A DNA stretch of 64,000 nucleotides from Aporrectodea caliginosa (lineage: Eukaryota > Annelida > Clitellata > Crassiclitellata > Lumbricidae), in the NCBI GenBank assembly GCA_020284085.1, contig JACEVL010001005.1:286698-350697 (forward strand), given 5' to 3'. Below are positions 23,151 to 33,959 of this stretch, piece after piece; the stretch's first letter is position 1; each line of letters opens with the position of its first letter. The notes beneath the pieces are model-generated. The model ran no database searches. It was not told where the DNA came from and saw nothing but the letters and a program-made list of their open reading frames with translations. Position numbers and translations under genes: made by a program.

Positions 23151-24863
23151 AGACTCTGACAAACTCTACAGTTACAAACTGGGTATGTTTGTGCTTGTAA
23201 GATTTCAAAGTCTCAAGTTTCACAAAGAATGCAAGTTTGGATGTTTCTAAGATTTCTAATATACAGATTAACCAAAGCTTGTGGGTTTACTTGTTTCACA
23301 AGCGCTAAATTTCTAAGTTTGACTATTTTTGAGCATCTCAAGTTGTAAGTTTCTCAACCGGTAAGTTTCATAAGTCTTAGGTTTCTCAAGTTTCAAGTGT
23401 TCTAAGAGTTGTAAGTTTCAAAATCTGTGAATTTTCAAAGTTTTAAATTTCTGAAGTTGTGAATTTCACAAGTTTTAGGAGTTTCATATTTGTCAAGTTT
23501 CGCAGAGATTGACATCTTCACAAAAATTGAAGATTTATAAAAGTTTGAAGTTCCCTAAACGTTTTCATTTTCACGAGTTGTTGCAAGTTTCACAAAGTTT
23601 AAAGTTTCTAAAGTTTCAAATTTTCGAAGTGTTTTCGGCTTCTCAAGTTTTCAAAGAGTTGTAATTGTAGCATGAGTACGGCAATTCTATGTGCCTGAGT
23701 GGTTGAAGAGTCGTAATTTTAGCAATTCTATGCATCTTAGCATTCGAAAAGTGGTGATTTTTACATATACAGTGCAATTCTTTGTGTCTGAGTGGTTGAA
23801 GAATCATAATTTTACCATACATACCGCAATTCATTGTATCTTAGCATTCGAAGAGTCGTGATTTTTACATATACGATGCAATTATTTGCATCTTAGCATT
23901 CGAAGAATTGTAATTTTAACATACATAGCGCAATTCTTTGTGCCTTAGCATTCAAAGAGTTGTAATTGTAGCATACGGCAATTCTATGTGTCTGATTGTT
24001 TGAAGAGTCGTAATTGTAGCATACATTACATACTGCAAATCTTTGCGTCTTAGCCATTCGAAGAATGGTAAAATTGGCATACTTTCTGCCATTCTACACG
24101 TCTAAACAAGCTGAAGTTTGTATGTGATCTATACAAATAATGATCCCATCCAACATTGTAACTTAACAGTTGCAATGTAATCATTCTAGTTGATCTCTCG
24201 TGCATCCTACAAACCTCATCAAAGCAAACCAAGAGAGTCGCAATTTTAGTAGATATGCTACAATTGGCCATACGCACAAACTATACAAACATGCATAATT
24301 GCATATGCATATCTACAAATACATACAAACATGCATACAAATACTCAAACACAAACACACAAGCACACAAACATACACATACTTTCACAACCATACACAT
24401 TCACATACAAACACGCACAAACCTGCACACAAACACTTGTACAAATACACAAACACATACATGCATACACACCAATACATACAAACATGCCCACAAGAAC
24501 TTCCACAAATACATAAACACAAATATACAAACACTTAAGCATATACAAATACACACAAACACAAGCACTCAAGCATACAAACATACACAAACAAACCTGC
24601 AAACAGCCACTTACATAAATTCATACACCAGTCTGCTATGAATATGCCAATAATATCCTATAATTATATGGTTCGATAAGGGCCAATAGGATTCGTCTAA
24701 TGAACATATAGTGTGGACCAATAAGAGCGTAACTTTAACATATATTAAAATAGCAGCTTACCTCTGCCTCTCTCTTTTTACCACCATCCCTCGTGCTCTA
24801 TCTCCGTGTTCTTCCTTTTTACATCAAATTTGTTTTATGTGTGAGAATTGTGCACTTTCAGAA

Positions 24864-24871
24864 TAATAATA

Positions 24872-24946
<75 letters not shown>

Positions 24947-24951
24947 TTGAA

Positions 24952-24997
<46 letters not shown>

Positions 24998-25037
24998 TTA
25001 GTAATAATAATAATTATAATAATAATAATAATAATAA
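24864..25037. repeat. (ATG)n plus (AAT)n microsatellites in right arm
   Basis: Where the left arm has (ATT)n at 20722-20785, the right arm has a long ATG run followed by an AAT run. This difference argues that the arms are independent sequence. Confidence 0.95.
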
Positions 25038-25987
25038 CTCTCGCAATCTATATGGAAAGATGTGTAGATGGATGATTTTATAATTAGTCGCACAAGAGTG
25101 CAACTTTAACGTATATTAAAATACTAAATGGTATTTATTTGAAATATATTAAAATATACTTAAAATAATGAACATGTTGCTGTAGAATGCGCGTCTAGCA
25201 ATGGTATTCGTTTAATGAGCAAATATCGTACATTAATAAGAGTGCAACTTTAACGTATATTAGAATATTGGATGGTTTTATTTGAAAAATACTTACAATA
25301 TAATTAAAATAATGGCCATGTCGCTGTTAGATGTGCTTCTACCAATAGGATTCATCTAATGAACAAATGGCACGCATTAATAAGAGTACAACTTTAATGC
25401 ATATTTAAATATTAAATGGTAGTTATTTGAAATATAATTAAAATATAATTAAATACTGGTCATGTCGCTGTAATATGTACTTATACCAATAGGATTCGTG
25501 TAATGAAGAAATAACATGCACTTAAAAGAGTACAACTTTAAAATATATTAAAATATTAAATGGTATTTATTTGAAATATAATTAAAATATAATTACTGAG
25601 GTAGAAAATAGATGACTCACTGAGGTAGAAACGCACTGATATAGAAAATAGATGACTCACTGAGGCAGAAACGGGGTGAGCTCGAAACGGCATGACTCAC
25701 TGAGGTAGAAACGGCATGACGTCACTGGGGTAGAACGGCATGACTCACTGGCTGTTGGCCCAGAACCGGAACAATAGAGGGCGGGGTTTAGAACAATAGG
25801 AGACGGGGCTTAGAACAATAGGGTGCGGGGCTTAGAACAATGGGGCGTGGCTGTTTCAGAACTCTCCATTACCATACCAATCCAACCGACGGATTTCAGT
25901 GCTAGAAGTCGATCTTGAAACGAATTATTAGCCTGCTATAAAGTTTGTCACTAGAAGTGGCTTCATTTATAAATCAGGTCTGTTAGT

Positions 25988-26037
25988 TGTGTGTGTGTGT
26001 GCGCGCGCGCGCGCGCGTGCGTGCGTGTGTGTGTGTG
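25988..26037. repeat. (GT)n(GC)n(GT)n alternating purine-pyrimidine tract
   Basis: About 50 bases of uninterrupted alternation TG/CG, a classical Z-DNA-forming sequence, just outside the palindrome. Confidence 0.9.
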
Positions 26038-26920
26038 AAAACATCGCCTCTGAAGGTTATGCCTCTCTGCCAGATTGCTTGTCTGCCACATTCGCCCAGC
26101 AAGCGTCATACGATCAGCAACAATTATACCTCACCCTAGGCTCCAACGACGACTAAGCTTCTTAAGCAAGCCAACCACGGAAAGAATATGATAAAGTTAT
26201 CTTGATTTAAGCACTCGTTCGACGTTGAACTCCGACTATAGTAGTAGTATAGTAGCATCATTGTCGTCGTCGGCAGCTGACGCAGCTACATCACCGCTAT
26301 CATTATCACTGTCGTCGATGTCTTCATCCTCATCAACATCTTCATCACCATCATCATCGTCATGTTTATTAATTTCAAAATGACAATATAATATTATGAC
26401 GAGTGTGCGTAGCTTAAGAGTGTTTGATCTATGTTTGCTCTTTGGCTCATCATTTATCACTTTTTCCTTTCGGTACAACTTGAGATCTTTTGGGATAGGC
26501 CTAGATGTTTTTGAATATGAGAAGCATCATAGAGAAACAGTAGAAATTGACTCGGTCATGCGCAATTACGTGACTTTCGTCAGAGATGCTCATATTTTGA
26601 GGTTTCGGTAAAGAATACTTTAAAGAATTGGTAAAATGGGAAAACTGGGAGCAATTGTTAGCGGATTTTTCGGGGCGGACAAGTCGAAGCGGACAATTCG
26701 GAGCGGAGAATTTTAGGCGGATAATTCTAGGAATAATTCGGCGCGAAAAGAAAATCACACGAACTTAAAATTTAAATGGAATAGAAGTCGCACCAGACAA
26801 TCGTTCTCTGGATTGACGAAACTAATTCTTCCTTAAATAAAAGCCGGATTGATGAAAACAATTCTTGTTTAAATATAGAAGCGGGATTGATGAAGTTGGA
26901 TTGATGAAACTGATTCTTGC
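26038..26920. other. Unrecognised, with trinucleotide run and MITE-like fragments
   Basis: TCATCATCG-type trinucleotides lie at 26240-26365. At 26655-26735 there are GCGGACAATTCGGA-like degenerate units. At 26822-26915 there are three GATTGATGAAA units like the interior of the Mutator-type MITEs, so a decayed relative is likely. Confidence 0.45.
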
Positions 26921-27090
26921 TTAACCCATTAATGTGCAACTTTTTTCTTTAAACATTTTATGTCTATCGTATAATTTTGTACGTAAGTACACCGAAATCA
27001 GTTCAATTTCGCTAAAATTGTGTTCCGTTTTACTTGGAACACACCTGGAAGTTACCGTCCCACTAGTGGGACGCTATGCACTACAGGGTA
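26921..27090. mobile_element. Small TTAA-type MITE
   Basis: Starts TTAACCCATTAATGTGC and ends GCACTACAGGGTA, an imperfect inverted repeat like the better-preserved element at 63559-63955. The same GTGGGACGCTATGCAC core appears at the right end. The right TTAA is not preserved. Confidence 0.5.
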
Positions 27091-27355
27091 CAGGTTGTTA
27101 CAATATGCTGCAATGCATTTAGTTTCTGATTAATTTATCGAAATTTGAATTCTACATATTTAATGATTGTTCAAAGACCAATAACTTTCAGTTCACGTAA
27201 TGCTAGGCTTGTTGTTTGGGGTGAAATGCACCATTCAGAGCATTTATATAGCGCCCATTCAAAAACCTATTCAGAAGCGCTCCAAAGCAACGGTTGTGCA
27301 GGGACACTGAACACTTTGAACACACTCTTTTCGTCTTCATGCCACAGAAATCGCA

Positions 27356-28165
27356 GCGTCCCGGGGGACCCTAGGCCGGTCCCGGGGGACAGTAAGCCGG
27401 TCCCCTGGGGAACCCTAGGCTGGTCCCCGGGGACCCTGGGCCGGTCCCGGGGACCTTGGCCAGGTTTCCGGAGGACCCTAGGATGGTCCGGGGACCCTGG
27501 ACAGGTCCCCGGAGGACCCTAGGGCGGTCTCGGGGAACCTGGGCAGGTCAACGGGAGACCCTAGGCCGGTCCGAGGGACCCTGAGGCAGGTTCAGAGGGA
27601 CCCTAGGCCGGCCCGGGGGCCATGGACAGGTCCCCGGAGGACCATAGGTCGGTCTCTTGGGACCTGGGCAGGTCCCCGGGAGACCCTAGGCCGGTCCCGG
27701 GACCCTGGAGCAGGTTCCCGGGAACCCTAGGCCGGCCCGGGGGCCATGGACAGGTCCCCGGAGGACCATAGGGCGGTCTCTGGGGACCCTGGGCAGGTCC
27801 CCGGGGAACCCTAGGCCGGTCCCAGAAGACCCTAGGCCGGTCCATGAAAGAACCCTAGGCTGGTCCCGGGGACCCTGGACAGGTCCCCGGAGGACCCTAG
27901 GGCCGGTCTCAGGGGGACCCTGGGCAGGTCCCTGGGGACCCTAGGCCGGTCCGGGGACCCTGGACAATAAGCAGGACTGGTCCGGGGGACCCTGGACAGG
28001 TCCCCGGAGGACCATAGGCCGGTCCCAGGGGACCCTAGGCCGGTCCCCGGGGACCCTAGGCCGGTCCCGATGGACCCTAGGCAGTTCCACCTCCAGGCGG
28101 GTCCCAAGGGACCCAAGCGGTCCCCTCTCCAGGCGGGTCCCGGGGACCCAGGCAGGTCCCCCTTT
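27356..28165. repeat. GC-rich GGACCCTAGGCCGGTCCC minisatellite
   Basis: About 0.8 kb of ~20-bp units alternating GGGACCCTAGGCCGGTCC and GGACCCTGGACAGGTCCC. The unit is itself nearly palindromic. It is strikingly G+C-rich within AT-rich surroundings, and open frames in it are artefacts. Confidence 0.95.
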
Positions 28166-28345
28166 AGGACATTCAAGGGCAAGGCCCGCCACCACTGCCT
28201 ACGGACGGGGTCATGGCGTCCAATTCCGCCACAATACCTTCAGACCTTATGAGGCTCAGGCCTCTACACTGCCTGGTCGCTCTGCTCGGCCGCCATAGGC
28301 CTTTTGGTTGTTACTCGCATACACAGAAGCCTACTGCTGCTCAAT

Positions 28346-28420
28346 TGTAATTAGTTACTTTAATACGCCGTTGTTTAATGCACAGGGCATCAACTGATAG
28401 CACCCAAATGCCAAGCAATA
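28346..28420 (-). mobile_element. LINE 3'-end fragment
   Basis: TTGTAATTAG...AATGCACAGGGCATCAAC matches the 3' end of LINE-D at 53441-53515 (same order and spacing), so this is a short truncated copy. Confidence 0.55.
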
Positions 28421-28569
28421 TATAGATACATTTTGAAGTTAAAGTATTGTTGTAATTGCTTTCTGAAAAACGAGTGCACTAAAATGTATTTAGTGATCGC
28501 AAGATGCCTCTGCATGCATATCTAATCAGTGATTTTTGTCTTTGCATACTTCAACATCCAAGTCGTCAG

Positions 28570-28748
28570 TATCCTCACAGACCGAATCGGATGAGTGGTC
28601 ACGTTGCGCAACAGACGGAACAGACGGAACAGACGGAGGAAGATCGTCAGTTTCCGGACCAACCGAATCCACACGAACCGGATCGTATGATTCGGATCCA
28701 CCCAATAGAGCTACAACTGATGTAAGGGAGCCGTTTTTAGCGTTTTAG
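28570..28748 (+). CDS. Candidate exon, Ser/Thr/Asp-rich (possible Ig receptor tail)
   Basis: An open segment preceded by a pyrimidine-rich tract and CGTCAG (ends 28569). The implied phase (1) matches the last known receptor exon. It would encode about 59 residues rich in Ser, Thr, Asp and Gly (TDGTDGTDGG, then GSYDSDPP) and stop at 28746. It could be a cytoplasmic tail with one tyrosine. Against this: it is 11 kb downstream, beyond the giant palindrome, and low complexity could keep a frame open by chance. I do not recognise a family. Confidence 0.25.
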
Positions 28749-30097
28749 ATTCAGTTTCCATTAAACGGACATCCATAATTTTCGTTTCAGTTTTATATTT
28801 AAGTTAATATATCTGAATTATCAATTTTATAATCCAACACCAGTATTAGGGAGTTCTTATAAACATTTCTTTATTTTAAAATAGGCAGACTTGTTTTTAA
28901 TTTCTTGTAAAGACATTTTACTGATTGAATTTTAGATTCTTTTACTTGTTTTGTGCATTTTAGATGAGTGACTGAACCTTAAAAGAACAACCGTATTAAG
29001 GTATAAAATCTAATCTGAACTTAGAACGTCTATTTCACCATTATAATAATGCACTTGGCATCAATCGAGGACGCTCCAAAACAGAATTGCAATCCAATAA
29101 ATTCCGAGTCAGTTTAACGAGACATGCCAACATTCGATGAGCACGCTGAAAGAAAGACACCGTAAATTATACCTGAGCATTCTGCAGCAAAACGTGTCAC
29201 GACTAAAGTCCACGTGTTTTCTACACCCAATTGCTGATCCCAGTATGTAAGGAATTTAACTTTTCATACTGCTTCAGTAATTGAAATACGCACAAAGGCA
29301 AACATTTAATTGGACGGACTTAACAGCAGTTTGTTAGCTGTATTCCATTATTAATCATCATGAGATGAGATCATTGGATGATATCAGATTGGAAAGGTAA
29401 AAATGAGTATCTTCCGAATAAAACTAAAAGTTCAGCGAGCGTTCGCAATAAAATGGAACCTGAGGCCGTATAAAGCAAAATGCATAAAAAATGCTATAGT
29501 TTCAAAGCGATCAGGCCACAAAACTTGCTGCCCAGATTATATAAGCCTAGCTTGAATATCGAAGCTGGAAATAAGAAGCGAACCAATTCTGAACAGTACC
29601 AGAAATTTATCAAACGAGTGTTGAACGTGGGATGTGTGCAAAGATGATCAGGATCAAGTGATGGTTTCTTGTTGTGTGGTCAGTGGACAATGGACATACC
29701 AAGCCATGACCCAAAGGTAGAGGAAACACCTTCATTAAAGGAAATAATTATTGATTAGAAAGAGGACCAGTGCTATCAAAGCAGTTTTATAAGTGAAAGT
29801 GAATTATTTTTTACCAAATATACGAAGTCAATAAGTCAAAATCTCAAGCATAGATGAATGTTTGCTAAGTCAAGTCGTTTGCTTATCGATGCGTGTAATA
29901 ATTAATTTTTGATGTATTTTCATGATGCAAATTCTAAAGTGCTCTACTGATAAATATTCAGAACAGCATAATGAAGTGTCTTTATTAGTCTTAACCACTT
30001 AATGGTCTGTGTAATGTTTCAAACTTTACAAGATCACCTTTCAAAATGAGGAAGTTCTGTATCCTTGGTTAACAATCACTATATGGTAAACCATTGT
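28749..30097. other. Intergenic, unrecognised
   Basis: AT-rich; no repeat shared with the rest of the window and no credible coding frame. Confidence 0.5.
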
Positions 30098-30310
30098 GGG
30101 GCGCGGTGGTGTAGGGGTATGTTCGGTGCCTTGCATCCGGAGAGTTGCGAGTTCGAATCCACCTCAAGTTGTCGCGTAGGGACCCTGGGCAAGTCCTTCA
30201 CTCGCAATTGCTCATGCGCTTCGGCGTGAAACCCCGATTCAGTTTCCGCGCTGTAGTCGGGAGCGCCTCTGAGTAAAAGAAATCTTGAAGGGGCGCTATA
30301 ACAAGTGCTC
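30098..30310 (+). mobile_element. tRNA-derived SINE, family 1, copy 2
   Basis: Same head and body as the copy at 4948 (GGTGGTGTAGGGGT and GAGTTCGAATCC boxes, GGGAGCGCCTCTGAG body), followed by an (ATAC)n tail to 30357. Confidence 0.9.
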
Positions 30311-30357
30311 ATACATACATACATGTACTGTAACATACATACATACATACATACATA

Positions 30358-30868
30358 TTACAATCACTGACTGACCGTTAATGCGGTGTTTAAAGACAAT
30401 TTTGTATTAGTTTTAATTACAATTTACAAATTCCACATGTGTTCTTATTTCAGGCTTTTCCCTTGGTCATCAACATGCCTACAAATGTATTCAGATTCAA
30501 ACGACGTATTTCTCAAGTACAAACGACAGTTCTTTATTTTTAATACTTTTTTAGTTCCACTGTGTTTAGGATGATAAGCATGTTGTCTGGAGTAAAGTCT
30601 TCCACAAGATGCAACATTTATCAAACATTTAATGGCTTGAATCTCCACTTGTGATTTATACTTTAAATTCATTCAGTGGTTTTTGCATTGTACACAGAAT
30701 AGTTAGTAATACATGATTGCTTTCTTCTTTTAATATACACTGTTATTTGTAGAGATATGATTCCTTATCTGTATTCGGAAAGTTGTTAGCCATGACCTGT
30801 AATCAAGCATTATTTACAATCGCAAATAATTATACACAAATGCATACATAACCATAACCATCAATTTA
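30358..30868. repeat. Dispersed ~510-bp repeat, copy 1
   Basis: Begins right after an (ATAC)n tail with TATTACAATCACTGACTGAC and is repeated almost unchanged at 57314-57850, also after (ATAC)n. Unclassified; no coding frame. Confidence 0.8.
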
Positions 30869-31062
30869 TTTGCTCAAACATTGACAAAGTAACATTTCGC
30901 TGTAGGCTACAACGAACAACGATCTGTTGGTCGCAAAAGGATACCAAGAAGGGACCAGAGTCCCGCTGGTTAGGTCCACTTATTAGGGTGTACCCAAAAG
31001 ACAGAGACTTTTCAAAAATTTTATATATCTTGATGGCCAACCTCTAGAAAGTTTCTATAGGA
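30869..31062 (-). mobile_element. Retroelement 3'-end fragment
   Basis: Shares about 190 bases (AACATTGACAAAGTAACATTTC ... GGCCAACCTCTAGAAAGT, split here) with 63150-63348. The CCGCTGRTTAGG block resembles 53645-53675 in the 3' region of LINE-D, suggesting a LINE 3' untranslated region on the minus strand. Confidence 0.5.
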
Positions 31063-31554
31063 TTAGTTATTATATTGTACGAAGTTACAGCTAATTAGAT
31101 TAATATTTAGGCGTGGCTCAAGCGACTCTAAGTTAGGCATTGTTTAGCAGAAGTCAAATAGGCAATTTCTAACATTGTAGGACTGTTTAGCAGAAGTCAA
31201 ATAGGCAATTTAAGTAAGTAAGTAAGTAAGTAAGTATATTCTTTAATATAACCAGCTGCCAAACAGCACTCTGGTGAACAAGCATGAGCAGTATAAATTA
31301 ACATAAACATCAAAACATCAAGCATCAAAATCTACAATGTATCTAAGACCAGTGAGATTGCGAGACAGATCAAAATTAGTATGCGAACAACATTCTGACT
31401 ATAAATGTTTTCCTCATTTGGTTGTCGGCTTTTGGCAGCACCCTGGTCATGGCGTCTGGGGCGTAGGCTGTAAACCGTTGGCTTCGCTGGGGGGAGCAAC
31501 CCGTGGAGGACATGTCCTGGTGTCTAACATTGTAGGACTACAATTAGATCGTTC
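31063..31554. other. Unrecognised, with (TAAG)n run
   Basis: A GTAA/TAAG run at 31214-31240 is followed by AT-rich sequence that may be another LINE 3' end. An open frame at 31337-31603 has no recognised domain. Confidence 0.4.
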
Positions 31555-33793
31555 CTCGGGAACTGCAAGCAATAGATTAGTGATTGTGGTTTATTTAAGT
31601 TAAGGCAATTCCTAAACATGAGATTTGTTACTACACGTTGTGATTCACAGAAAATAGTTACAAGAAACTGACTACGACTTTCCAAGGTCATATGAACGGT
31701 TAAAGACCAATCAACGATATTATTTCTTCTCTCGGGGTACTCCCACTGGGAGCACTACTGAATAGTCGCTGCTGTGAGCGGCGCTACCTTCATTTTCAAG
31801 GTCATTTTGACATCCATTGTCATAATATTTCGTTCTCGGTGAAGGCTAAAAAGGTGTCAGTCCAAACAAGACACACTGGGGTCAAGGAAATCCAATAGAG
31901 TTATAAACAGCCAGGTATGACCATCGTATGACTATGGCATGACTTTGCAGTTCAAGGTCACTCGGCCTGTTATGGTTAAGCTTTGGCCTCACAGGAACTA
32001 CAAGTTATGCAAAATATTCTTGGCGTATACGATGTTTTTCAGATTCTTGGATTCCAAAGAAGTATACTCAACAGAGTTATTATGAACATCATATGCTCAG
32101 TGCATGACTGTAGTTCAGGTACCATTGACTTGCAGTGTTTAACCTTTGGTTCTCCGAAACTATTGTGCTAGAATAGTTTTCTTGATGTCTAATAATTTTT
32201 TATGGTTTTAAGGGCCGTCAAAAATTGTACACTCAAAATTATAGGTTTCGATCGCTTTCCTCATTCTGCAGCTTCTCCAATCTCTCCTTTCTTTGAACCA
32301 GCATGATCTCTTTGTCCCGCGAACTAAGTCCACTTTGGTGCAAACTAGATCACTTGTCACCATTGGGCCTGCCCTGTGGAATTCCCTCCCCTCCCCTCTC
32401 AACGCGTTTCCATTCCTTCTAGATCTATTCCTACTTCTCTTTCTTCAAACCCTATTTCTTCTCTCAGGGTACTCGCACTGGGAGCACTACTGAATAGTTA
32501 CTGTTGTGAGCGGCGCTACATAAGTTACTAATTGCATTATATTATCTGAGTTTCAAGGTCACTTGACAACCCGGCGTGTTTGCCATTGGTTTCTCGGGAA
32601 CTGCAAGCAATAGAATAGTGATTGTGGTTTATTTAAGTTAAGGCAATTCCTAAACATGAGATTTGTTACTACACGTTGTGATTCACAGAAAATAGTTACA
32701 AGAAACTGACTACGACTTTCCAAGGTCATATGAACGGTTAAAGACCAATCAACGATATTATTTCTTCTCTCGGGGTACTCCCACTGGGAGCACTACTGAA
32801 TAGTCGCTGCTGTGAGCGGCGCTACCTTCATTTTCAAGGTCATTTTGACATCCATTGTCATAATATTTCGTTCTCGGTGAAGGCTAAAAAGGTGTCAGTC
32901 CAAACAAGACACACTGGGGTCAAGGAAATCCAATAGAGTTATAAACAGCCAGGTATGACCATCGTATGACTATGGCATGACTTTGCAGTTCAAGGTCACT
33001 CGGCCTGTTATGGTTAAGCTTTGGCCTCACAGGAACTACAAGTTATGCAAAATATTCTTGGCGTATACGATGTTTTTCAGATTCTTGGATTCCAAAGAAG
33101 TATACTCAACAGAGTTATTATGAACATCATATGCTCAGTGCATGACTGTAGTTCAGGTACCATTGACTTGCAGTGTTTAACCTTTGGTTCTCCGAAACTA
33201 TTGTGCTAGAATAGTTTTCTTGATGTCTAATAATTTTTTATGGTTTTAAGGGCCGTCAAAAATTGTACACTCAAAATTATAGGTTTCGATCGCTTTCCTC
33301 ATTCTGCAGCTTCTCCAATCTCTCCTTTCTTTGAACCAGCATGATCTCTTTGTCCCGCGAACTAAGTCCACTTTGGTGCAAACTAGATCACTTGTCACCA
33401 TTGGGCCTGCCCTGTGGAATTCCCTCCCCTCCCCTCTCAACGCGTTTCCATTCCTTCTAGATCTATTCCTACTTCTCTTTCTTCAAACCCTATTTCTTCT
33501 CTCAGGGTACTCGCACTGGGAGCACTACTGAATAGTTACTGTTGTGAGCGGCGCTACATAAGTTACTAATTGCATTATATTATCTGAGTTTCAAGGTCAC
33601 TTGACAACCCGGCGTGTTTGCCATTGGTTTCTCGGGAACTGCAAGCAATAGAATAGTAATTGTGGTTTATCTTCGGTTAAGGCAATTCCTAAACAAGAGA
33701 TTTGTTATTACACGTTGTGATTCACAGAAAATAGTTACAAGAAACTGACTACGACTTTCAAAGGTCATATGAACGGTTAAAGACCAATCAACG
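31555..33793 (+). repeat. 1038-bp tandem repeat, 2.16 copies
   Basis: Units start at 31555, 32593 and 33631 (CTCGGGAACTGCAAGCAATAG). Copies 1 and 2 are nearly identical over 1038 bases; copy 3 stops at 33793 with a few changes. Each unit contains two LINE 3'-end pieces (CACTGGGAGCACTACTGAATAG) and a fragment of a CR1/L2-like C-terminus. Each also has four AAGGTCA words. Confidence 0.95.
32293..32493 (+). pseudogene. CR1/L2-like C-terminal fragment in tandem unit 1
   Basis: Encodes DLFVPRTKSTLVQTRSLVTI-like residues, then GPALWNSLPSPL, the conserved LINE C-terminal block, and ends GYSHWEHY. An identical copy lies at 33331-33531 in unit 2. Confidence 0.75.
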
Positions 33794-33959
33794 TGTTACT
33801 CGATACTATAGATCACCGCAGAGTGGTAAGCATGTGTTTCAGGATTTCTTGTAGCCAAAACTCTTATGATTGTTATATTTACTTCCAATCCTCCATACTA
33901 ACTTACAAGGAGCTGTTGGTGGACTCACAACACCTGCAAGCTGTAGAAAGAGGGCACGA

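Larger units (their letters stand above)
19700..25877. repeat. Giant inverted repeat (fold-back structure), 6.2 kb
   Basis: The two ends read GTATGGTAATGGAGAGTTCTG-like inward from both sides. Left arm about 19700-22500 and right arm about 23155-25877 are inverted copies that look at least 95 percent identical, with an axis near 22820. An 85-codon stretch at 21045-21302 recurs without an amino-acid change on the minus strand at 24345-24602. From outside in, each arm has AP-1-like repeats, a ~140-bp AT-rich repeat, a trinucleotide run, a TGTATGTTTG minisatellite, ~60-bp repeats, then AAACTTGAG-type degenerate repeats. There is no transposase, and no flanking duplication is seen. Its architecture resembles fold-back transposons such as the sea urchin TU type. 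Confidence 0.9.

Noticed and set aside
24793..25083. Open frames of poly-Asp, poly-Asn and poly-Met
   Set aside because: Translations of ATG/AAT trinucleotide runs in the palindrome arm.
27603..28195. Gly/Pro-rich frames resembling collagen-like proteins
   Set aside because: GC-rich minisatellite open in several frames on both strands.
30988..31010. Left terminus of the hAT-like element whose right end is at 35770
   Set aside because: TAGGGTG is present, but the flanks CCACTTAT and ATGTAGGC do not match, and the same TAGGGTG context recurs at 63264 within a shared retroelement 3' sequence.
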